Positions 1 through 10,634 of a stretch of 64,000 nt of DNA are shown piece after piece. The notes under the pieces are model-generated. The model made no database searches. It worked only from the letters and a program-made list of their open reading frames with translations, and was not told the origin of the DNA. Position 1 is the first letter of the stretch. Every line of letters starts with the position of its first letter. The position numbers and the translations under genes were made by a program. The DNA is from Gentiana macrophylla (taxonomy: Eukaryota; Streptophyta; Magnoliopsida; Gentianales; Gentianaceae). The stretch spans positions 92,272,316 through 92,336,315 of the forward strand of contig CM047810.1 in assembly GCA_026214975.1 (NCBI GenBank), read 5' to 3'.

Positions 1-1136
1 GTAAGAAGATACAGAGCCATTTGTGCCAGATCCCACATTAGCAAGGGATCTATACTCACTTTCTGTACTAGATCGTGCCACAGCTTGTTGCTTCTTAGAA
101 CTTCAAGACACAAGTGAATCACCCAGGTAAACACAAGAGCTATTGTAGACCTTACATCAATGAGATTACATGCCCAGTCGGCATCAGAATAAGCAGTGAT
201 ATGATGAGCTGGAGCAGTCTTAAAGTGCAAACCATGTTGCAGTGTGCCTTTCACATATCTCAGAATCCTCTTGAGACATTGCCAATGAACTTCTCTGGGT
301 GCCTGCATAAATTGACTCAAGACATTCACAGCAAAAGTTAAATCTGGTCTAGTAAGTGTGAGATATTACAGGGCTCCCAAAATACTTTTGTACAGAGAAG
401 GGTTTGTCATAAGAGGGCTATCCTCAGTGTACAACTTTGCAGTGGTAGCTAAGGGAGTAGGACAAGGTTTTAAGTTTCCCAGACTTAACCTGTGCAGCAG
501 TTGTGTAGCATACATACTTTGATGAAGAAACAGACCTGAGGCATCCCTGTAAGCTTCCAAACCCAGAAAGTGGCTAATCTGTCCAAGATCCTTCAGGGCA
601 AATTTTGAATGCAGTAAGTCAGTGAATTTTTCGATAACCTTACTGTCATTCCCAGTGATCAGGATGTCATCAACATATATAAGAACATAAAAATCTTGGG
701 TGATGATGAAAAACAAACAAGAGCTATCTCGCCTAGATCGCTTGAAATTCCACCGCACAAGTTGAGTTTTGGTGCATCAAACCATGCCCTAGGGGCTTGC
801 TTGAGCCCATCTGAGTGCTTTTTGTAAGCAACACACATAGTGTGGTTTGTCCACATCTTCATATCCTTCAGGCTGAGGCATAAAAACCTGTTCTGTCAAA
901 TTCACATTCAGAAATGCATTATTTATATCAATTTGGTGTATGGGCCACTGTAAGGAGACTGCTACAGTAAGAATTACTCTAATAGTAGGGCCTTTGGCAA
1001 CAGGACTGAAAGTCTCAAAGTAGTCAAGACCATAGGTTTGACTAAAACCCTTGGCTACTAGCCTTGCTTTGTGTTTGGCAACACTTCCATCAGTGCTTAG
1101 TTTTACCTTGAAAACCCACTTGTTCCCTACCAGTTT
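1..1136 (-). pseudogene. Copia reverse transcriptase and RNase H (broken)
   Basis: Read on the minus strand. The RT begins around 1130 with [11 protein letters not shown] and a DINNAFLN motif (fingers/palm of Copia RT), then [10 protein letters not shown] near 780-820, the catalytic YVDD near 665-690, and KDLGQISHFLGLE near 560-600. The RNase H signature ARSSTESEYRS lies at about 40-85. Frames change near 760, 860 and 365, and the RNase H part has stops, so no active polymerase is encoded. It would normally copy element RNA into cDNA in cytoplasmic particles. The lineage within Copia is not assigned. Confidence 0.9.
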
Positions 1137-2623
1137 CTAATTTGGAGAAGGTGGGACTAACTTCCAAGTTCTGTTTAGACTGAGGGCCTTGAACTCCTCA
1201 TCCATTGCCTTATTCGATATGGGGTCCTTGAGGGCATCAGATGCCTTTGTAGGTTCAGTAGGATAAGGCAAGCATTTGCTATGTGCTACATAGGAAAAAA
1301 TCTTTTTCGGTTTGAGGATTCCATCCTTAGCTCTAGTTCGCATAGGATGTAAGTTTTGACGTGACTGTGGTGATGCAGAAATGGAGGAGGAGGATAAATG
1401 AGAGTTGTCTATGGAGAGGGAAGAACCAGAACCAGAACCTGGAGATTGACCAGGTGGAGTGGAGATATGAGTTTGAGTTGGAGAATGTGGTGAGGAGTGT
1501 GAAGGACCAGAAGAAGAGTCTGGGTTTGAATGAGAAGTACTAGAATCAAGACTAGAATGAGAGTTGGGATCCGGTGATGAGGTAGGTGTCACTGGTCAAT
1601 CAGAGATGGATGATTGAGTTGGTGCTGAAGATTCTGGATTTATGTGAAGGATGGAAGGACAGGGAGATAAGAGGTGATAGGAAGAGTGTGGACAACAGGA
1701 TCTGTGGTGATAGACCTTTTTAAGGAGGGAAAGTCAGATTTATTGAACTTGACATCTCTAGATATATATAACCTTTGTGTGAGAGGGTCAAGACACAGAA
1801 AACCTTTATGATTAGGACTCAAGCCAAGGAACACATTTGGTAGTGTGGAACTGGAACTTTTGACTTTGGAAGGGTCTTAGATAAGGAAAACAGGCACATC
1901 CAAAAACTTTTAAACTGAGATAGTCTGGTTGTCTCTTAAATAACAGCTCAAAGGGAGATTTACGTCCTAAGAGAGGAGTTGGAAGAATGTTTATCAGGTG
2001 TGTGGCATATTGAAAAGCATGCCACCAGAACTTAAGTGGCAAGGAAGCCTGAGCTAGGAGGGTCAGTCCCATTTCAGTGATATGCCTATGCTTCCTTTCA
2101 ACTCTACCATTTTGGCTATGAGGACATGGATGTCTAAAAACAATTCCAAGATCCTTAAGGTGAGGTTCAAAAGTTCTAAACTCTCCTCCCCAATCAGATT
2201 GAAGGCACTTAATTTTTGTCTTTGAAATGATTTTCAACTAGAGCTTTAAAATGTGTAAAGGCTTGCCAAGCATCGATTTTAGTTTTAGAGGGTAAATCCA
2301 CACATATCTACTAGAGTCATCAAGAAATTGGATGTAATAAAGAAAACCACTAGAACTTTGGACAGAGTGGTCCCCACAATTCAAGTATGAATAAGATCTA
2401 ACATATTTTTAGCCCTAGAGAAAGAGTTATGTAGTACGGTAACTGGTAAAGCATGCATTTCACCCATTTGACAAGCATCACAAAACACAAAATCAGAATT
2501 CAAAACTTTATTGCATCTTTTTAGGACAAGACTCAGAACACTGGATGAAGGGTGGCCAAGCCTTTCATGCCAGAGATTTACAGACTCTTTCTTAACTTGA
2601 CAACTACTAGAGGACTGACTCAA
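1137..2623 (-). pseudogene. Copia integrase and integrase-RT linker (broken)
   Basis: Minus strand. Integrase starts with the zinc-binding part LWHERLGHPSS...CDACQMGEMH at about 2440-2580. The core follows at 1812-2237 with QSDWGGEFRTF and CPHSQNGRVERKHRHI, which supply the second Asp and the Glu of the DDE triad. A C-terminal part with VFGCACFPYLRP and FLGLSPNHKGFLCLDPLTQRLYISRDVKF follows at 1640-1930. The Ser/Pro-rich linker at 1300-1592 precedes the RT. At least four frame breaks separate these blocks. Confidence 0.88.
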
Positions 2624-2710
2624 AGTTGTAGATGACTGGAGAGTAGCTGAAAGAGACTGATGAAGATGCTTGGATGAAGGAGAGCTTGAGGAGAAGGTCT
2701 TGATTGAAGG

Positions 2711-4423
2711 TGTTGGACTTATTTCTTAGTTTTGATGATGAGTGCCATACTAGCTGTTATAGTGCAAAGGCAAAAAGATGTCTAGATAAAATGTATAGGT
2801 TTATTAAAGTTTGATTCATAAATAGGTTTGATCAAACAAGCACTGTAAATGGTCAGCCGATCGCTTATCGCCAGACTGGTCTAAGTCGATAGGGTAGATA
2901 GGTCGAGAGGTCGTGCAACAACTTTCCAAGATCCGAAAGATCAAGGCCGAGGGTTCAAACTCGGTGAAATGAAGGCTAAGGGATCAAACTTAGTATTTAA
3001 TGTCAAGGATATGGAATCAGAATTTAGGCAAGTCTGTGATGACCTAAACTGATTACATATACCTTGTGTAGAAGGTCTAAGTTCCACAAGTTGGATGATG
3101 TTTGGAACTTGGTTATAATTAAAATGATGTAATCTAACTTCTCAAACAAAAGTTAGATAAAAGGAATCAGCTACATTATATTTTAGAGACAAAAATATGA
3201 TGTTCAGCAGACTGATTGATTTCACACAGATCGATGAACTCTTGATATATATACCTCGATTAATTCAAGATTATTGGAAAGTTACATGGATAAGAACAGC
3301 CAACTACCTCTGACTTATCAAGCAAATCAAAGGTGAGTTTAAAAAGACGTTGGGATGATCCATATTTTTATCCATTGGATACAAGTCAAAGGGTGGAATG
3401 ACCAGATGTCAAAAGTAATCTCGACAAATTGTCGATCCCATGAATAGTGACAGAATGCGGTGAGGATGGGACAAATACAAGAAACGGTCACATTTGAATT
3501 TCAAATTCAAGTCACATGCATTCCTACCTATAAATAGAGGACTTTCAACTCAAGAAGAAGATGATGAATTTTGGAATAAACTTCAAGTGATAACACCTGA
3601 CTTGAAAAACACCTGCTGAACTTGCTGAGCTTAAGGTCGCTTGATCGAGTTATTTTCTTCAAGTGCATTCGTGTTCAAGCCGCATCAAGCATACACACTT
3701 GAAGGCGCAAGTGCTGATTACATCATCCTAATCAAGTCTGCTTGCAATTGAATCATTTATTTGATTCATTCTTTATTTTATAAAGAGCCTCACAAGACAA
3801 AAGTGAAGCATCTGTTAGGTGTGAAAGACTGTTGATTTGTGGTGGAGTGGTGAAGAGGCAATACTACCTTCAAGGACCAAGTGGAAGACTCGGGAGCAAA
3901 GCAATCCTACCTGCTCCCAGGGCCAGTTTGTGAAGCCATAGTTATTGGTGAAGGACAAGCAACCTAGGATTCTTTGTAACAGATAACTCAAAGATCACTA
4001 GTGAATTTCCTCCAACATCACGGGAGAAGAGTGGACGTACAGGATTACATCACCTGGAACCACTATAAAAATCTCTCTACTTACTTACTGCATTTACTTT
4101 TCTGACTTTATTATTATTCACATCAACTCTTGAATCTAGAAATCCGAAATCACACACACACACTAATGAGTATCTAATACTTAGTAACATATTTAACAAC
4201 AAGTAACAAGGCTTAATTTTGACATTATTCCATTTGCACAAATTCAAAGCAAATCAATTGTCAGAGACTCATGTTTATCGCCAGGCTATCGAGGTCTCAA
4301 AGCAGACTCATCAAGTATCGCCAGTCTCTTTGAAGTTGCAGAATTTGTTAACTCCTAAAGTTTTAAGTGTTAAGTTTATTCACCCCCCTCTAAACTTAAC
4401 TAAAGCCTTTTCAAGGACCAACA
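2711..4423 (+). repeat. 5' LTR of the Sirevirus-type Copia
   Basis: 1713 bp, matching 14729-16435 along its whole length. It begins TGTTGGACTTATTTC and ends GGACCAACA. A TATA box (TATAAATAG) at about 3529-3537 marks the likely U3/R boundary. A CA microsatellite lies near 4153. Differences from the 3' LTR are mostly clustered short indels, with few simple substitutions. Confidence 0.95.
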
Positions 4424-4424
4424 A

Positions 4425-4440
4425 TTGGTATCGAGAGAGC
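4425..4440 (+). other. Primer binding site (initiator Met tRNA-like, degenerate)
   Basis: Directly after the 5' LTR stands TTGGTATCGAGAGAGC. It resembles the plant Copia primer site TGGTATCAGAGC with an insertion. Position and sequence fit minus-strand DNA priming by initiator Met tRNA. Confidence 0.7.
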
Positions 4441-4529
4441 TTAGGTTTCGCTCAAGAAATCCTACTTGTTGTACTTGTGAAAATTCTTTAAAACTTTCTT
4501 TCAAGTAATCGATTTTCAAGACTTGCATC

Positions 4530-6130
4530 ATGGACAACACACAAGATGCTAGAACTATGTTGATGTGTTCTCTTGATGATTTGATGAGTATAAACGTCGA
4601 ATGCAGGCATATCTTGTCGCTACTCATGATGAGATGATGGATGTACTAATCGAAGGACCACCTGAGATAACAAAGGCAAGAATAAAGTGGGTGATGAATC
4701 GAGTACATTCCTAAACCAAAGAGAGAATGGAATGCGAAGACAGAAAAGAGCAAACCTCAACAACATTGCTATTGATATCATCTGTAACCTGGATAGCAAT
4801 ATGTACATGAAGGTTAAAGATTACAAGATCGCAAAGGAACTTTGGGATAAGATTCACTTAATCTGTGAAGGCACCGATGCAATAAAGAAGAACAAAATCG
4901 GTGTAGCAGCCGTAAAAGATTTCAAAAGTTCAAGATGCTACCTAATGAAACCATTGAGCAAATGGAATCAAGATTCAATGCTATACTGGATGAACTTACC
5001 CTCCTGAGTGTAAGTTATTCAAAAGAGGAAGTAAACACCAAAATCTTGGAAGCTTTACCTGCAAGAGATGTTTGGAAAATGAAGGTGACTGCAATTGAAG
5101 AAATGAGAAATTTGCATGAAGAAGATACCTTCAAATTGTTTTCAGATCTCAAGGCCTATGAATTTAGTAAGAAACTTGTACCTGAGACTGAAAAGGAAGA
5201 GCCAAAAACCACTGCATTGGCTGCCTCACATCATGAAGAAACATCAGGAGGACAGGATGATATCTTTGGATGAGATGCAAGAGCAGATTGCCCTCTTGAG
5301 CAAGAAAATCGTAATGATGAATCTTTGGAAAGGCCCCTACAAGAAATTTCACAAAGAGGCCTACTTCAAAGAAGGAAAGAAGAACCAAAGAAAGATAATG
5401 ACTATCTATGCTTTCATTGCAAGAAAACTGTGACACTTCGCACTGATCGTCCCGAGTTGAAACAAGGCAAGGAACTCGATTATCTTTGCTTCAACCGCAA
5501 GAAGCCTGGACATTTTAGACACCGATTGTCCGGACTCATCAAGACCAAGAGTCAACAGAGAAGACATGGCAAGAAAGCTATGGTTGCTGAAGATGAATCA
5601 GGATATGAAGTTGAAACTGAAAAAGGAAATGAATCTGATGACACTGCACTGGTTGCAGATATGGAGGACTATGCTTTGATGGCCAATATGGATGAAAGCG
5701 AGGAGGTATACAACATCGTATATATAAACACTCGCGCTGGAAGTGATTGTGAATCAACTTGTGGTTCAAATCCTAGAAATTTCGACAACAATGAGACTTT
5801 GGATGCCATCCTTAATCAACCGAGGATAATACAACTGCAGTTATGAGGTTGTGAAGGCTGAAAAAGAAGCTCTTGAAATGGAAGTTGGAAGATTGAAAGT
5901 TGAATTAAGGGTTTTCAAAGGTAAAGAAAAGATGTTGGACAGAATCAAAGATAAGTCTGCTGAACATCCAGCGACCTCTCGAATCCGCTCAACCATCTTA
6001 TTCCAATATCGCATACAAATCAGAAAGCCTTATGGAGATAGAACAGGCTTGGATTTGGAACTCGGCAATCGACAAGAGTGGATCCGAAGAAGGTCATCGA
6101 ACCTAGTTCCGCACTGGTCCTAAGTTTGTA
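4530..6130 (+). pseudogene. Sirevirus-type Copia gag (broken)
   Basis: The likely start is the ATG at 4530 (MDNTQDARTML). A typical Copia gag (UBN2-type) follows: AIDIICNLDSNMYMKVKDYKIAKELWDKI near 4770-4870, then a stretch ending in two CCHC-like knuckles. The first reads CFHCKK (about 5405) and the second CFNRKKPGHFRH (about 5490); both have lost zinc ligands. An acidic and coiled-coil region follows (5590-5990). Frame changes occur near 4690, 4940, 5270-5330 and 5850. Gag would form the capsid of the intracellular particle. Confidence 0.85.
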
Positions 6131-6135
6131 CCGCA

Positions 6136-6495
6136 CTAGATCCAACTCCCAAGAAGTTTGTCAAGCAAGAAACCCAATGAGAATGCCTCAAGGAAACAAA
6201 ATCGAAGTCTCGAAGTCAATGACCCTAGTAAAATGAATAAATCTAAAAATAGGGTGATGTGCCTACTAAGCTCTGGCCGATAGCAGACACTGCTACTAAG
6301 TCTGGCTGGACCACGTAAAGGGAAAGAAACAGAATATTCCAAGGATAAGAATCCCAAATCCAAAAAGGTTGATCATTCAAGGATACTTATCTCGGGGAAA
6401 GGTAGACTGCTTCCTCGGCGATAATGATTGGAATATTCTGTATCCAATGCTAGAAACAAGAAGTATAACCATACTACTAGGGTAAAACCTAGGCA
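6136..6495 (+). other. Gag-protease spacer, no intact frame
   Basis: This internal stretch of the Sirevirus-type element lies between the gag relic and the protease. It is Lys/Ser-rich when read in short blocks, with no frame longer than about 60 codons on the plus strand. No recognisable domain. Confidence 0.5.
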
Positions 6496-8304
6496 ATGGA
6501 ATCGGCAGAGGACTTACATAAGACCTCAAGAGACTCCATATTACTGTGGTCGTTTCTAACAGACAAACACACCTATGGTTATGCAAATGTTTCTAATAAC
6601 AAGAATCATTTCAAACAGCATTATGTACCAAAAGGCCAGAAAACATATGTGGTTCCTACACAACCTACTGTTAGAACTTATGGATGTGTGGAATACATGT
6701 ATGAACCAAAGTATGACACATTTAGGAGAAGACCTTATGGAAACATACCAAGGGTCATGCTTGCCACTGACCACTATGGACCCAAACAGGTTTGGGTACC
6801 TAAAATGCATTAACTTTGTTTTGTAGGGTGTCTGGTACTTTGACAGTGGATGTTCCAGACACATGACAAAGAATAAGCACTGTTTAACAAACTTTGTGGC
6901 AAAAGATGGTCCAAGGGTGAATTTTGGCAACAAAAATACACCTGGTTATACAAGAGGATATGGCACACTTATCAGAAATGGACTCACAATCAAGAATGTG
7001 GCATATGTAAAGGGACTGGACTACAACTTGCTGAGCACTGGACAATTCTGTGATATGGGATACAAGGTCACTTTTGACAAAAACAATTGTATTGTCATTG
7101 GTGAAAGGGGTGATCAAGTTGTACTTGCTGGTAGAAGGCAACAGAACATATATGTTGTGGATTGGTCTACTGCAGTTCCAGAAACCTGCCTATTAGTGCA
7201 TACCAAATCTGAACTCAATTGGTTATGGCACAAGAAGTTAAATCACTTAAACTTTGATGATATTAATCAGTTGGTAAAGAAGAAACTGGTGGTTGGTTTA
7301 CCTGAGATCACATTCAAGAAGGATGCTATATGTGATGCTTGTCGCCAAGCGTAAACAGATAAAGTCAAGTTTCAAGTCAAAGACTAAACAATCAACTAAC
7401 AGTGTTGGAGCTTATGCACATGGATCTTTTGGACCAATAACTCCAACAAGTGTGACAGAAAGAAATACACCTTAGTGGTTGTGGATGATTTTTCAAGATA
7501 CACTTGGGTGATATTCATGAACAAGAAAAGTGAGACACTCCAAAGCTTGCCTAATCTTTTGAAGAGATTACAAAATGAGAAAAGTTTAACAGTCATAAAG
7601 ATAAGATCAGATCAGGGTACTGAATTTCTCAACAAAGTCATAAGAGATTATTGTGAATGTAATGGTGTACTACATCAACTTGTCATTCTTTGGTACACCT
7701 CAAAGAAATGAGGTTTCTTTGAAAGAAGAAAACAGAACATTAAAGGAAGCAGAAGAACAATGATTTGTGAAGCATTGCTACCGAAAGATATTAAATCAAG
7801 CAAATAAATACAAAGATGCTATACACAAAATAGAACATCAAGAAACAAGAAGTCTTGAAAACACCTTATGAGGTTTGGAATGGAAGGAAACCTAACATAT
7901 CCTATTTCCATCCATTTGGAAGTAAATGTTTTATTCTAAATCACAAAGTTCATTTGAAGACATTCCAACATAAATCAGATGAAGGAATATTCTTGGGATA
8001 TTCTTCAGTCAGCAGAGCATTCAGGGTACTGAACAAGAAGTCACTAAAACATGAAGAAACAATCCATGTTGTGTTTGATGAACCTAAGTTTACTGGAATG
8101 GAAGATGAAGATCATGAAACTGCTGAGAATCAACAAGTCACTGATCCAGATTGTATTGAAGTTTTGGAAAGGTTCAATGACTTGAAAGCTTCGACATCGC
8201 CTCTCTTTGAACACCCCGCCGATAATATTATCGATGCAACAATCGATGCAGCTTCAAGGATCTCAATGAACCCCTGTAGAAGAAGCTACAGCAGACCCCA
8301 CTGA
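6496..8304 (+). pseudogene. Sirevirus-type Copia protease and integrase (broken)
   Basis: The aspartic protease motif is seen as WYFDSGCSRHMT at about 6830-6870. The integrase zinc-binding part follows at 7220-7350 (LWHKKLNHLNFDDINQL...CDACRQ). The catalytic core shows DDFSRYTWVIFM (about 7480), RSDQGTEFLN (about 7605) and a damaged region where the catalytic Glu should be (about 7700). The C-terminal part KTPYEVWNGRKPNISYFHPFG and FLGYSSVSRAFRV is at 7855-8050. Frames break near 6815, 7350, 7700 and 7850. Confidence 0.9.
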
Positions 8305-8395
8305 AGATGAGGTTTCTGATAATCAAAATAATCAAAATCCACAATGGTTAAGGAATCACCCTGCTGAACAAGTAATTGGCAATATACAGCAAGGT

Positions 8396-9949
8396 GTGAG
8401 GACTAGAAGACAACTGGAAGCTATGTTTACTTGCTTTCTATCTCAAATGGAACCTAAAGTTGTTGAAGAAGCAATTTCAGATCCAGATTGGATAATTGCT
8501 ATGCAAGAAGAATTGAATGAATTTGAAAGAAATCAAGTTTGGACACTAGTTGAAAGGCCAATTCATGCAAATATCATTGGTACTAAGTGGGTATACAAAA
8601 ATAAACTTGATGAATCTGGTACCATTGTGAGAAATAAGGCCAGACTAGTTGCAAAAGGCTATTCTCAAGCAGAAGGAATAGATTTTGATGAAACTTATGC
8701 ACCTGTTGCAAGATTGGAAGCTATCAGACTATTCCTGGCACATGCTGCATACAAGAACTTCAAAGTATATCAAATGGATGTCAAGAGTGCATTTTTGAAT
8801 GGTATCCTAGAGGAGGAAGTATATGTTCAGCAACCTCCTGGATTTGAAGTTAAAGATCAAGAAGATAAAGTGTATAGACTCAACAAAGCACTTTATGGAT
8901 TGAAACAAGCACCAAGAGCATGGTATGAGACTCTATCTCAATTCTTGGTGGACAATGGTTTTACAAAAGGCACCATTGACAAGACACTTTCGAAAATCAA
9001 GTGAAGGGACAAAGACTACTTTGTACAAATTTATGTTGATGACATAATTTTTGGTTCTGAGAAATGATTTACTTTGTGAAAAGTTTGCAAATCTAATGAA
9101 GAGCAAATTCCAAATGAGTATGATGGGAGAAATGAATTACTTTTGGGATTGCAAGTCAAACAAATAAAAGATGGAATCTTCATTCATCAAACCAAGTACA
9201 CCAAGGAGTTGCTGAAGAAATTTGGCATGGAAAACAGCACTAAGAGCTCAACTCCTATGAGTACAAACATCAGACTGGATGAAGATAAAGAAGGCAAAGA
9301 TGTTGATCAAACTTTGCAGGAATGATGATAGGCATCTCTGTCATCTCTCACCAGCGCAGACTGATATATCCTTTGCTGTAGGTGTTTGTGCAAGATTTCA
9401 ATCTAAACCTAAAGAAAGTCATTTAGGTGCAATTAAGAGAATTCTCAAGTATCTTAAAGAGACCTTGGGAGTAGGGATATGGTATTCCAAGGAAGGAAGC
9501 TTCAAAGTAATATCCTACTCAGATTTCGATTATATGCTGTTGCAAGATTGATAGAAAAAGCACCTCAGTGAACAATCGCTTAATGGGAAATAGACTGGTC
9601 TCCTGGTTCAAAAGAAATGTAATTCTATTTCAACTTCCATTGCTCTTGGGTCGAATACATTGTCGCTTTGGAAAGTCTTTGGCACAAGTACTATGGCTAA
9701 GACAACAATTAAGGGATTATGGAATTGAAGAAAAGGAAATTCCAATCATGTGTGACAACACAAGTGCAATTGCAATCACACAGAAAATCTGTTTTGCACT
9801 CAAGAACCAAGCACATTGATGTGAGACATCACTTTATAAGAGATCATGTTGAAAAGAAAGATGTGGTGGTTCTATACATTCCTCATCAAGATCAACTTGT
9901 CGATATTTTCACTAAACCACTTGACAAAGTGAAAGATTTGCCAAATTAA
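8396..9949 (+). pseudogene. Sirevirus-type Copia reverse transcriptase and RNase H (broken)
   Basis: The RT opens with [21 protein letters not shown], then [20 protein letters not shown] and [20 protein letters not shown], up to [11 protein letters not shown] at 8920. The catalytic segment is out of frame at about 9030 (FYVDDIIFG read from the DNA). It continues with LGLQVKQIKDGIFIHQTKYTKELLKKF at 9143. RNase H spans 9340-9949, with TKHIDVRHHFIRDHVEKKDV and DIFTKPLD at the end, the usual close of Copia pol. The [19 protein letters not shown] motif is typical of Sireviruses. At least four frameshifts. Confidence 0.93.
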
Positions 9950-10006
9950 GGACCTGAACTTGGAATCATAAAGTTTGACTGATATTCAGCAGTGTACTGG
10001 AATTCA

Positions 10007-10172
10007 CCAAGGGGATTAGTCTTTGCTATGTTGGGTGAGCTCACTTAGCAGATTAGTCATTGGTATCAACAATTCCATGTACTTATGTTTGGACAATTGA
10101 GCAAATGAGGTTGCCAAAGGGATTGATCTTTGTCATTTTGGGTGAGCTCACTTGATGATCGGTCATTGGTAT
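10007..10172 (+). repeat. Pair of ~60-bp direct repeats after RNase H
   Basis: Two imperfect copies start near 10007 and 10114. Both contain a CCAARGGGATT block, TTGGGTGAGCTCACTT and GTCATTGGTAT. Spacing is about 107 bp. They lie in the non-coding gap between pol and the extra coding region. Confidence 0.8.
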
Positions 10173-10431
10173 TAAACCTCATCTTGTATTATCAATTGAA
10201 CAAAACAAGAAGAAAACAAGGATAAGCAGAGTACTTTTGTCACAAGATGTCATTGAAGTCTACTTATCGCCAGATCTGCCGAGCCCACCTCTTTGAGGAT
10301 ACCTCCGAATGGAACATTACTTAGTCAAAGTTATTTAGGTCAAAAAGCAATTTGGCGGGATATTTATTTTATCCATTATTACCACAGTTAAACCATCCAA
10401 CGGTTACAAACGTTATGGAGGAGTAATGGAC

Positions 10432-10520
10432 CACGTGTCAAGACAGCATTTAATCAGATTTAATCATGGTTACCTCAATGTACGTGTAGTGACAGTTTCA
10501 ACTATCCACTGTCTATATAA
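10432..10520 (+). promoter_or_regulatory. Putative internal promoter (G-box and TATA box)
   Basis: A G-box core CACGTG at 10432-10437 is followed by the TATA sequence TATATAA at 10514-10520, about 115 bp before the ATG at 10635. The spacing is that of a plant RNA polymerase II promoter with transcription starting near 10545. It lies within the element, downstream of pol, so it could make a separate mRNA for the extra coding region. Promoter activity is inferred from motifs only. Confidence 0.5.
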
Positions 10521-10634
10521 TGAGACTGTTACCTAGCAGATTCACCACTTGCAATTTCTGCTTTATCTCTGCAAAATCTACTTCGTGTGAACACAGATTT
10601 GAGAGCAACTCTTCTTCATCTTTTTCTTATTTCA

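Larger units (their letters stand above)
1..2710 (-). mobile_element. Outer Copia retrotransposon, 3' part (pol), interrupted
   Basis: This is the RNase H, reverse transcriptase and integrase portion of a minus-strand Ty1/Copia element. Its gag end continues at 16442-18302 on the far side of a nested insertion. The two parts belong together because both are minus strand, the insertion is bounded by a TGAAGG duplication, and the order on the minus strand (gag, protease, [insertion], integrase, RT, RNase H) is that of Copia. The 3' LTR is beyond the left edge. Reading frames are broken many times, so it is a decayed copy. Confidence 0.93.

Noticed and set aside
114..341. Open frame of 75 codons on the plus strand
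   Set aside because: Antisense to the Copia RNase H/RT relic; no domain and no codon signature.
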